DNA of 64,000 nt from Aquabacterium olei (lineage in GTDB: Bacteria; Pseudomonadota; Gammaproteobacteria; Burkholderiales; Burkholderiaceae_C): the NCBI RefSeq assembly GCF_003100395.1, contig NZ_CP029210.1, positions 1,984,001 to 2,048,000 on the forward strand, read 5' to 3'. How positions within the stretch are numbered: position 1 is the first letter of the stretch; every line of letters begins with the position of its first letter. A program made the position numbers and the translations under genes. Of this stretch, positions 18,808-26,052 are shown in pieces. The notes under the pieces were generated by a model. The model made no database searches. It saw only the letters and a program-made list of their open reading frames with translations, and was not told the origin of the DNA.

Positions 18808-19609
18808 GGGCAAGAACAGGGCGAGAGGCGGCCGAGGCCACCGTGGCGGGACGCTGGGTCGGCACCATGGGCCGTGGCGCAGGTGGGGTGGCGGTGGGCA
18901 AGACCGCGGGCAACAGCGGCCTGAGCCCCGCTGGCCAGCGTGCCAGCACGATTGGCCGGGTGTGCAGCGGGCCGCGCCGCTTGAGCACCTGCACCTGCAT
19001 CGGCACCGGCCAGGCCCCCAGTTCCAGCCGCAGGCGCAAGGGGGCGGCCGAGGCGTCGGCCTGCGCCGCCAGCGGGCGGATGACGAAGCACAACCCCGCG
19101 TGGCGGCTGGCGCAGGCCTGCAGCCGGCGCAGTTGCTCAGGGCGGGCCTGGGGCAGCCACAGCAGGATGACACTGAGGCATTCGGCCTTCAGCGCCTGCT
19201 CGGCCGCCCACAGCCGCTCGGCCGCGGTGTGCGCCTGCAACCACACGAGTTGTTGCGGCTTCACGCCTTCAGGGACCAGCCCCTGCAGCCCGGGCGTGTG
19301 CGGCGGACCGACCAGCAACAGGCGGGCGCCCTGTTGCAACAGCGTGGCCACCGCCGGGCTCAGCAGCCGCCATTCGGCTTGATGGTGCACCGGCTGCAGG
19401 ATCTCGATCAGGTTCTGGCCTGGCCAGCCGCCCCCGGGCAGCTCGGCATCCAGCTCGGCAAAGCCACTGGAAACGGTCTCCCCCTGCGCGCCCCCCAGAT
19501 CCTGGCCGCGCCACATGGCCCGGGCCACGTGCGCAGGCAGATTGGCTTCCAGCTGCCGGATGGCAGCCGTGGCCGACGGCAAGGCAGGAGTTGAAAGCGA
19601 GAGCGGCAT
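18728..19609 (-). CDS. imuA: ImuA, RecA/SulA-like SOS mutagenesis protein
   Basis: 293 aa from ATG 19609. The segments GETVSSGFAELDAELPGGGW and PGQNLIEILQPVHHQAEWRL are typical of ImuA, a RecA-like protein that, with ImuB, is needed for DnaE2-dependent mutagenesis. The start codon lies only six bases downstream of a perfect LexA box (19615-19634), so the leader must be very short. The open frame extends upstream past the box to 20056 but would run through the divergent ribA gene. First gene of the three-gene SOS unit. Confidence 0.92.
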   Translation of the reverse strand: MPLSLSTPALPSATAAIRQLEANLPAHVARAMWRGQDLGGAQGETVSSGFAELDAELPGGGWPGQNLIEILQPVHHQAEWRLLSPAVATLLQQGARLLLVGPPHTPGLQGLVPEGVKPQQLVWLQAHTAAERLWAAEQALKAECLSVILLWLPQARPEQLRRLQACASRHAGLCFVIRPLAAQADASAAPLRLRLELGAWPVPMQVQVLKRRGPLHTRPIVLARWPAGLRPLLPAVLPTATPPAPRPMVPTQRPATVASAASRPVLAHALLDRPDSLGLPDRGALVRAAGAQP

Positions 19610-19614
19610 GGGAA

Positions 19615-19634
19615 TACTGTATGAATGAACAGTA
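19615..19634 (-). promoter_or_regulatory. LexA (SOS) box upstream of imuA
   Basis: TACTGT-ATGAATGA-ACAGTA is a perfect inverted repeat matching the CTGT-N8-ACAG LexA site, with TA extensions on both sides. It sits immediately before imuA, so the cassette should be repressed by LexA until DNA damage. Confidence 0.93.
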
Positions 19635-19754
19635 TCGTAGCGGTCTCTGGCGCGGCCGTCCAGCCTCCTTTTTTCCCGCTGTCGGGTGTTTTTACGCGAC
19701 CGCCGTCCCCAGGTGACGGCTTTTGGCAAAATGTGACTCCCCTGAGGAAAACGA

Positions 19755-20405
19755 ATGTCCCGTCCTGACACCGACAGCCCCACCTCCGCCAGCGCCCTGA
19801 CCCCTGTCACCTCGGCCCTGGTCGAGTTCCTGGCCGAGGCCCGTGTGCCGACCGCGCATGGCACCTTCACCATGAAGCTCTTCCGCGAAAAGGCCACTGG
19901 CCTGGAGCACGTGGCCATGGTCATGGGCGAGGTGGCCGGCAGCGCGCTGGTGCGCGTCCACTCCGAATGCATGACCGGCGACGTGTTCGGCTCGCTGCGC
20001 TGTGATTGCGGCCCCCAGCTCCACTTCGCCATGAACCAGATCGGCCAGAAGGGCAATGGTGTGGTCGTCTATCTGCGGCAGGAAGGGCGCGGCATCGGTC
20101 TGGCCAACAAGCTGCGCGCCTACCAGTTGCAGGACCAGGGCATGGACACCGTCGAGGCCAATCAGCATCTGGGCTTTGCTGCCGACCTGCGCAACTTCGA
20201 TGTGGCCGCGCAGATCCTGGAGCAACTCGGCGTGCGCTCCGTCAAGCTGATGACCAACAACCCGCGCAAGGTCGACACCCTGCAGGCCCATGGCGTGCAG
20301 ATCGAGGAACGCGTGCCGGTGCGCAGCGACGTCCAGCCCGAAAACGAACGCTACCTGGGCACCAAGGCCCGCAAGCTCGGCCACCACATCGACTGGCTGG
20401 GTTGA
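19755..20405 (+). CDS. ribA: GTP cyclohydrolase II
   Basis: 216 aa. First step of riboflavin synthesis: GTP to 2,5-diamino-6-ribosylamino-4-pyrimidinone phosphate, formate and pyrophosphate. Zinc-binding cysteines lie in HSECMTGDVFGSLRCDCGPQ, and the substrate/catalytic segments RQEGRGIGLANKLRAY and VKLMTNNPRKV are intact. The length suits a monofunctional RibA without the RibB domain. GAGG at 19744-19747 precedes ATG 19755. Divergent from the imuA unit; the CDF transporter gene starts 14 bases after the stop. Confidence 0.96.
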   Translation: MSRPDTDSPTSASALTPVTSALVEFLAEARVPTAHGTFTMKLFREKATGLEHVAMVMGEVAGSALVRVHSECMTGDVFGSLRCDCGPQLHFAMNQIGQKGNGVVVYLRQEGRGIGLANKLRAYQLQDQGMDTVEANQHLGFAADLRNFDVAAQILEQLGVRSVKLMTNNPRKVDTLQAHGVQIEERVPVRSDVQPENERYLGTKARKLGHHIDWLG

Positions 20406-20419
20406 CGCGCCCGCAGCCC

Positions 20420-21340
20420 ATGGACCTCACGCCCCAGGACAATCCGGAGCACGACACCCCCGAACGCCACGTCGTGGCACGACGCAGCACGCTGGTCAGC
20501 GTGGTCGTCAACGTGGTGCTCACGGCCCTGCAGGTCACCATCGGGGTGCTGGCGCACTCGCAAGCCCTGGTGGCCGATGGCATCCATTCGCTGTCCGATC
20601 TCGTCTCCGACTTCGTGGTGCTGCTGGCCAACCGCCACAGCCGCAAGGCCGCCGACGCCGATCACCACTACGGGCACCACCGCTACGAGACAGCGGCCTC
20701 ACTGGTGCTGGGCGCGTTGCTGCTGAGCGTGGGGGTGGGCATGCTGTGGGGTGCAGTGCACAAGCTGAGCACGCCCGAAGACATTCCTCAGGTGCAGACC
20801 GTGGCACTGTATGTGGCGCTGGCTGCGCTGGTGTCCAAGGAACTGCTCTTTCGCTACATGCTGGCCGCCGCCGAGAAGGTGCGCTCCAGCATGCTGGTGG
20901 CCAACGCCTGGCATGCCCGCTCGGATGCAGCCTCGTCGCTGGTGGTGGCCATCGGCATTGGGGGCAACCTGCTGGGCTACCCCTTGCTGGACCCGGTGGC
21001 CGCACTCATCGTCGGCTTCATGGTGGGCAAGATGGGCTGGGACGTGGGTTGGGATGCCCTGCATGACCTGATGGACCGCTCTGCGTCCGACGAGCAGGCC
21101 GAGGCCATTCGCCAGGCGCTGGTGCAGACCCCGGGCGTGCTGGGCGTGCACGACCTGCGTACGCGCAAGATGGGCGACCTGATCATGGTCGACGCCCACC
21201 TGGAGGTGGATGGCGCCCTCAGCGTCTGGGAAGGCCACGACATTGCCAACCGCGCCCGCGATCGTGTGATGCGCCAGCTGCCCGTGTTGGACGTGATGAC
21301 CCACCTGGACCCCGTTGGCGTGCGGCCGACGCTTGCCTGA
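20420..21340 (+). CDS. CDF-family divalent cation efflux transporter
   Basis: 306 aa. Cation diffusion facilitator, exchanging divalent metal (Fe, Zn, Mn or similar) for protons across the inner membrane. Six membrane segments are predicted, with metal-site motifs HSLSDLVSDFVVLLANRHS in helix 2 and HAWHARSDAASSL in helix 5, and a His-rich loop (DADHHYGHHRYE) between helices 2 and 3. A C-terminal cytoplasmic domain (GVLGVHDLRTRKMGDL) follows. The start ATG 20420 is 14 bases after the ribA stop, so the two are probably co-transcribed. Metal specificity cannot be set from sequence. Confidence 0.92.
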   Translation: MDLTPQDNPEHDTPERHVVARRSTLVSVVVNVVLTALQVTIGVLAHSQALVADGIHSLSDLVSDFVVLLANRHSRKAADADHHYGHHRYETAASLVLGALLLSVGVGMLWGAVHKLSTPEDIPQVQTVALYVALAALVSKELLFRYMLAAAEKVRSSMLVANAWHARSDAASSLVVAIGIGGNLLGYPLLDPVAALIVGFMVGKMGWDVGWDALHDLMDRSASDEQAEAIRQALVQTPGVLGVHDLRTRKMGDLIMVDAHLEVDGALSVWEGHDIANRARDRVMRQLPVLDVMTHLDPVGVRPTLA

Positions 21341-21355
21341 CGGGTCGCCGCTGAA

Positions 21356-22621
21356 TCAAGGCTGCATCAGCAGACGGATGCGGTTGCGCCCCTCGCGCTT
21401 GGCCTGATAGAGCGCCTGATCGGCCTGCTTGAGCAGCGCCTCGGGTGAAGCCAGGTTGCCGGCCACGCCGTGGGCCACGCCCACGCTCACCGTCAGCACC
21501 CGGGCGGTGGACGACCCCTCGTGACGCACCTGCAGGCCCTCGACCGCCTGGCGCACCCGCTCGGCCACCTGGCTGGCGGTCTCGGGCGAGGACTGGGGCA
21601 GCACGGCCACGAACTCCTCGCCGCCATACCGGGCGACCAGATCGCCCGGGCGGCGCAGGTTGCTGCCCAGCACCCTGGCCACTTCACGCAGCGCCGCGTC
21701 CCCCGCGGGATGCCCGTACCGGTCGTTGTACTTCTTGAAGTGGTCCACATCCACCATCAGCAATGCCAGTGAGGTGCGGTCGGGCGCGGCGCGGCGCCAC
21801 ACCTGCTGCAGGTAGTCCTGAAAATGCCCTCGGTTGGCCAACTCGGTCAGGCTGTCGACTTTGCTGAGCTCCATCAGCCGCGCATGCGTGTGCGCCAGCT
21901 CCTGCACCAGGGCCTTTTCGCGCAGCGTCAGCAGGTAATGGCGGCGCTCGTCACGCTCCAGCGCGTAATTCGCCATCAGGGTGAAGACGATGGTGGCCAC
22001 CACCATGATGACGATGGGCCCGAGCAGTCGGGGGGGCATGTGGTCCAGCACCACGATCCCGCCCAGGTGCATGGCCAGAACCAGCAGCGAGAACGGCACG
22101 GCCATCCAGAACCGCAGACGCTGGACGATGTTGCCGTAGATGATCACGACGATGAAGCCCACGTGGTAGTAGTGGCTCAATGCCGTGTGCGAGCTCGACA
22201 GAATGAAGGCCAGGCTGGCCGCGGCCATCAGTCCGCTGCACAGCACCGGCCCTTCGACCAGCACCGGCAGACGCCAGGCGAGAATCCGGGGGCCCCAGCG
22301 CCAGTAGGCCCACAGCACCGCCGCCGCCAGCGGCGTGAAGACGAACAGGCGGATCTGCAGGGCGAGCCAGAAAACATCGCTCGCCATGAGGTAGTCGACC
22401 ACCAGAAAGCCGTTGTAGACCAGCAGGGCAACGATGCCGCTGAGCAGGAAATGCTGCAGGCGCTGCGCCACCATGTCCTGCTGAAAGCGCGCCTCCAGTT
22501 CGGCGGGGAAGCGCATCCAGGGGAAACCGCGGTCCAGCAGGCGTTGCAGGGTGGCCCGCTCATCGCCCTGGGGCGGTGTGCTGGAAGCCGGCACGGCGGG
22601 TGAGGGCAGGGTAGATGACAT
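21356..22621 (-). CDS. membrane-anchored diguanylate cyclase (GGEEF), copy 2 of tandem pair
   Basis: 421 aa from ATG 22621; a TTG at 22633 would overlap the upstream gene. A soluble N-terminal stretch contains GFPWMRFPAELEARFQQDM, then about six transmembrane helices (residues about 45-205), a linker helix and a GGDEF domain. The active site is RYGGEEFVAVLP, preceded five residues earlier by the inhibitory-site RxxD (RPGD). An active cyclase making c-di-GMP from two GTP with product inhibition is expected. The protein is clearly paralogous to its upstream neighbour (22630-23943), including the RFPxELExRFQ motif. Confidence 0.93.
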   Translation of the reverse strand: MSSTLPSPAVPASSTPPQGDERATLQRLLDRGFPWMRFPAELEARFQQDMVAQRLQHFLLSGIVALLVYNGFLVVDYLMASDVFWLALQIRLFVFTPLAAAVLWAYWRWGPRILAWRLPVLVEGPVLCSGLMAAASLAFILSSSHTALSHYYHVGFIVVIIYGNIVQRLRFWMAVPFSLLVLAMHLGGIVVLDHMPPRLLGPIVIMVVATIVFTLMANYALERDERRHYLLTLREKALVQELAHTHARLMELSKVDSLTELANRGHFQDYLQQVWRRAAPDRTSLALLMVDVDHFKKYNDRYGHPAGDAALREVARVLGSNLRRPGDLVARYGGEEFVAVLPQSSPETASQVAERVRQAVEGLQVRHEGSSTARVLTVSVGVAHGVAGNLASPEALLKQADQALYQAKREGRNRIRLLMQP

Positions 22622-22629
22622 CCGTGCCC

Positions 22630-23943
22630 TCAATCGGCCGTGGCGAAGGCAAAGACCCGGTTGCGACCGGTCTGCTTAGCCTGATAAAGCGCCTCGTCAG
22701 CCGCAGAGATCAACTGCGCCGGGGTGGCATGGGGCGCCGCGGGTCGCATGCAGGCCACGCCGATGCTCACGGTGACGATGGCATGCGTGCTCGAGCCAGA
22801 GTGCAGGCGGTTCATCCCTTCGATGCCCTTGCGGATGCGCTCGGCGGCGGCCTGGGCAGTGGCCAACGGGGTGTCGGTGAGCACGGCAATGAACTCTTCG
22901 CCACCGAAACGGCCCACCAGGTCGCTGGGGCGGCGCAGTCTGCGCTTGAGCGTGGCCGCCACATCCTGCAGGCAGGCATCGCCTTCAGGGTGCCCGTACA
23001 TGTCGTTGTAGGCCTTGAAGTGGTCCACGTCGATCATCATGACCGACACCTCGGTGCCATCCACCCGGGCACGTTCCCACACCTGGCTGAGGAAGTCGTC
23101 GACGTGCCGGCGGTTGGCCACACCCGTCAGCAGGTCGCTGCGCGAGACGTGCTCGAGGTGGGCGTTGGCGGATTCCAGTTCGTCGAGCAGCAGGCGCTCG
23201 CGCAGGCGCATGAGCCAGTTGCGGCGCATGTCCTTTTCCATGGTGTAACAGCCGTACAGCGTGAACACCGCGGTGGAGGTGACCGTCAGCATCACCGGCA
23301 CCATCAGGGCCACCGGGGCGCGGTCGCGCATGAACCACGCCGACACCGCGCAGCACCCCACCACAACCACGTCCATCACCAGCGCGGGCCCGAAGCGCAT
23401 CCGCGCCACCCCGCTGCAGAACGTGAGGATGGAGGTGAGGCTGACCAGGTAGGCCGGGGCGAGTTCGTCGGTGCTGGCCACACACAGCCAGGCCGAAATC
23501 AGGCTGGCGACGATGCCGGAGGTGGCGGCCACGCCCTCGCGCACGCGCGGCAGGTCGATGCGCGTGAGCACGAAGATGGCGGCGAACATCAACGGCGTGT
23601 AGACCAGCAGACGCAGGCGCAGCGCCAGATCGAACTGGTCGGGCACCATCAGCCAGTCGGACACCAGCATCAGGTTGTAGGCCACCGCCACGAGCGCGCT
23701 GTTGACCAGCAACTGGCGCATGCGCTCCGGGGCCACATCGCGCTGGAAGCGGCCCTCGAGCTCGCCCGGAAAGCGCAGCCCGCGCCACCCATGGTCGATC
23801 AGCCCGTCGACCAGGTCGGGCAGTGCCAGACCTTCGACAGCGGGGCGCGGAGCAGGGCGATCGGGTTGCGTTGCAGCCCGGTCCAACAAGGCCCCATCCC
23901 GGGTCAATGTGTTACTGCTACCGGTACCTGCCATGCAAAGCAT
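22630..23943 (-). CDS. membrane-anchored diguanylate cyclase (GGEEF), copy 1 of tandem pair
   Basis: 437 aa from ATG 23943 (ATG 23934 is also possible). Same layout as the downstream copy: HGWRGLRFPGELEGRFQRDV, about six membrane helices, a linker helix ending LEHVSRSDLLTGVANRRHV, and a GGDEF domain with GRFGGEEFIAVL and RxxD (RPSD) five residues before it. It is expected to synthesise c-di-GMP in response to an unknown membrane or lipid-phase cue; the sensor part matches MHYT/MASE-like membrane sensors only in general form. The next gene starts nine bases before or three bases after this stop depending on its start codon. Confidence 0.93.
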   Translation of the reverse strand: MLCMAGTGSSNTLTRDGALLDRAATQPDRPAPRPAVEGLALPDLVDGLIDHGWRGLRFPGELEGRFQRDVAPERMRQLLVNSALVAVAYNLMLVSDWLMVPDQFDLALRLRLLVYTPLMFAAIFVLTRIDLPRVREGVAATSGIVASLISAWLCVASTDELAPAYLVSLTSILTFCSGVARMRFGPALVMDVVVVGCCAVSAWFMRDRAPVALMVPVMLTVTSTAVFTLYGCYTMEKDMRRNWLMRLRERLLLDELESANAHLEHVSRSDLLTGVANRRHVDDFLSQVWERARVDGTEVSVMMIDVDHFKAYNDMYGHPEGDACLQDVAATLKRRLRRPSDLVGRFGGEEFIAVLTDTPLATAQAAAERIRKGIEGMNRLHSGSSTHAIVTVSIGVACMRPAAPHATPAQLISAADEALYQAKQTGRNRVFAFATAD

Positions 23944-24019
23944 CGTACCGGATCACTCCCCGGGGCCGACACCCATTGCGCTCAATGCTTACCCTAGCCA
24001 GGGGGGCGGTTCGTCCGAT

Positions 24020-25186
24020 TTACCGGAACAGGCCTTGCAATTGCTGCCAGCTGCGCTTGAAGAAACCGGCGCGTTCGACCGCTTCGAGCGCCACCACCGG
24101 CTGTTCGGCCAGCGTCTTGCCGTCGACCGAGGCCACCACCTTGCCCACCACGGCGCCCTTGGCAATCGGCGCGGTGAGGTTGGGTTGCATCTGCACGGCT
24201 GTGCGCACTTGCGCGGCCTGGCCGCGCGGCACCAGCACGGACCAGTCGCGCGCCACACCGGCACGCACCTGATCGGCCACCCCGAACCGGACAGCCCCTA
24301 CACCCGCAGGCGCCTGGGCCTTCAGCAGATTGGCGCTCTCAAAGGAGCTGAAACCCCAGTTGAACATCGCACGTGTCTGGTCGGCGCGCGATTGCATGCT
24401 CTTCGAGCCCATCACCACCGAGATCAGGCGCATGCCGTTGCGGCGGGCCGAGGCCACCAGGCAGAAGCCGGCCTCGCTGGTGTGACCGGTCTTCAGGCCA
24501 TCCACGGTGGGATCGGTGTAGAGCAGGGCGTTGCGGTTGCCCTGCTTGATGCCGTTGAACTTGAATTCCTTTTCCGCGTAGATGCCGTAGTACTCGGAGC
24601 TGTCACGGATGATGGCGCGCGCCAGGATGCCCAGGTCACGCGCCGAGGCCAGGTGGTTGGGCGCCGGCAGGCCGGTGGCGTTGGCGAACTGGGTGCGCGT
24701 CATGCCCAGGCGCTTCGCTTCCTTGTTCATCAGTTGGGCAAAGGCCTCTTCGGTGCCCCCGAGGTGCTCGGCCACGGCCTTCGAAGCATCGTTCCCGGAC
24801 TGGATGATGATGCCGCGCAGCATGTCCATCACCGAAGCCTGGCTGTTGAGGGGCAGGTACATGCACGACTCGGTGCTGGAGCCCCGGCACCAGGCGTGCT
24901 CGCTGACCGAGATCATGTCGTTGGGCTTGATGCGGCCACTCTTGAGCGCCTGCTCGACGATGTAGCTCGTCATCATCTTGGTGAGCGAGGCGGGCGGCAG
25001 CGCCTGGTCGGCGTTGCTGGCCATCAGGACCTGGCCCGACTCGAAGTCCATCAACAGGTAAGCCTTGGCCTCGATGGCCGGCGGCGGCACCAGGGTCTGA
25101 GCAGCGGCAGTCAGCGGGGCGGCGAGGCAGGATGCGGCCAGGATCAGGGCCGCTTGCATGCGGCCGGCAGAAAAGCGGAAAGTCAT
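24020..25186 (-). CDS. D-alanyl-D-alanine carboxypeptidase (PBP5/6 family)
   Basis: 388 aa. An N-terminal signal peptide (AALILAASCLAAPLTAAAQ) exports it. The three penicillin-binding motifs are present: SLTK (catalytic Ser), SGN and KTG. A C-terminal beta domain (PBP5_C) and a terminal amphipathic helix (FFKRSWQQLQGLFR) would tether it to the outer face of the inner membrane. It trims the terminal D-Ala from peptidoglycan pentapeptides. Odd: the segment SEHAWCRGSSTESCMYLPL before the SGN motif contains two cysteines that could form a periplasmic disulfide. Single gene, divergent from the DUF421 gene. Confidence 0.95.
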   Translation of the reverse strand: MTFRFSAGRMQAALILAASCLAAPLTAAAQTLVPPPAIEAKAYLLMDFESGQVLMASNADQALPPASLTKMMTSYIVEQALKSGRIKPNDMISVSEHAWCRGSSTESCMYLPLNSQASVMDMLRGIIIQSGNDASKAVAEHLGGTEEAFAQLMNKEAKRLGMTRTQFANATGLPAPNHLASARDLGILARAIIRDSSEYYGIYAEKEFKFNGIKQGNRNALLYTDPTVDGLKTGHTSEAGFCLVASARRNGMRLISVVMGSKSMQSRADQTRAMFNWGFSSFESANLLKAQAPAGVGAVRFGVADQVRAGVARDWSVLVPRGQAAQVRTAVQMQPNLTAPIAKGAVVGKVVASVDGKTLAEQPVVALEAVERAGFFKRSWQQLQGLFR

Positions 25187-25370
25187 CGGTACATGGCCTG
25201 CGGCGTGCAGGCGGCAGTCGTCACATGAAGAGGGGGCGCATCCGAAGCAGTGCAGATGCAGCCGGGTGCCGCATCATAGGCCCACGTCAGTGGCCGCGGG
25301 CGCGCAGGGCGATGTAGCGATGCGGCATGGGCATGCGGCCTGCAGGAGCGCAACGGGAGGCACTGAAACG

Positions 25371-25889
25371 ATGTTTACCGACGTTTTCTCTTTCACCATG
25401 GATCCACTGGAGGTGGTGCTCCGCGGTACGGCGATGTACTGGTTTCTGTTTGCCATGTTCCGCTTCGTGCTGCGGCGTGACGTGGGCGCGGTGGGCATTG
25501 CCGACGTGCTGTTGCTCGTCATCGTCGCGGATGCCGCACAGAACGGCATGTCGGGTGATTACAAGACTGTGCCCGAAGGGATGCTGCTGGTGGGCACGCT
25601 GATCGGCTGGAACGTGCTGCTGGACTGGGCGAGCTTCCGCTTCACATGGATTCGGCGCCTGGCGGAGCCGCCACCTTTGCTGTTGCTTCGGAATGGCCGG
25701 TTCCATCGACGCAACATGCGCCGTGAACTGATCACCACCGAAGAGCTGATGGCCGCCTTGCGCCAGCATGGCGTGAAGGAGCCATCCGAGGTCAGCGAGG
25801 CCTACATGGAAGGCGATGGGAGCTTCAGTGTGCTGACCAAGGACAAGCAATCCGCTGGGGGCGGGCACAAGGGGCCACCGGGGGCCTGA
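25371..25889 (+). CDS. DUF421 (YetF/YcaP-like) membrane protein
   Basis: 172 aa. Three hydrophobic segments (about residues 15-30, 42-57 and 70-88) are followed by a small cytoplasmic domain with the family pattern PPPLLLLRNGRFHRRNMRRE and ELMAALRQHGVKEPSEV. GGGAGG at 25355-25360 precedes ATG 25371; the frame is open further upstream but with no signal. The function of the family is unknown; some members are linked to spore germination or envelope stress. Upstream gap 25187-25370 is a divergent promoter region in which I see no further structure. Confidence 0.85.
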   Translation: MFTDVFSFTMDPLEVVLRGTAMYWFLFAMFRFVLRRDVGAVGIADVLLLVIVADAAQNGMSGDYKTVPEGMLLVGTLIGWNVLLDWASFRFTWIRRLAEPPPLLLLRNGRFHRRNMRRELITTEELMAALRQHGVKEPSEVSEAYMEGDGSFSVLTKDKQSAGGGHKGPPGA

Positions 25890-25948
25890 GCGGGGAGCAA
25901 GCCGCTTCATGGCTGGTCGCCGGGCACGATTTCTGGTCGCCATGTGAG

Positions 25949-25979
25949 TTGACATAATATACATCGTAGCAAGTAATAT
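25949..25979 (+). promoter_or_regulatory. candidate promoter of the trehalose/glucan operon
   Basis: A perfect -35 TTGACA (25949-25954) is followed by an AT-rich stretch and TAATAT (25974-25979) at a 19-base spacing. The island stands out from the GC-rich surroundings. Transcription would start near 25986, which argues against using the ATG at 25978 as the treZ start. Confidence 0.5.
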
Positions 25980-26052
25980 GAGCCCAGAAACCGGTCAATT
26001 GGGCATGGCACTTGCCGCCCCATTCCTCATCTCGACTTCGGGCCTACGCACC

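Noticed and set aside
17323..19173. 616-aa form of ImuB
   Set aside because: The added N-terminus is shadow sequence inside imuA.
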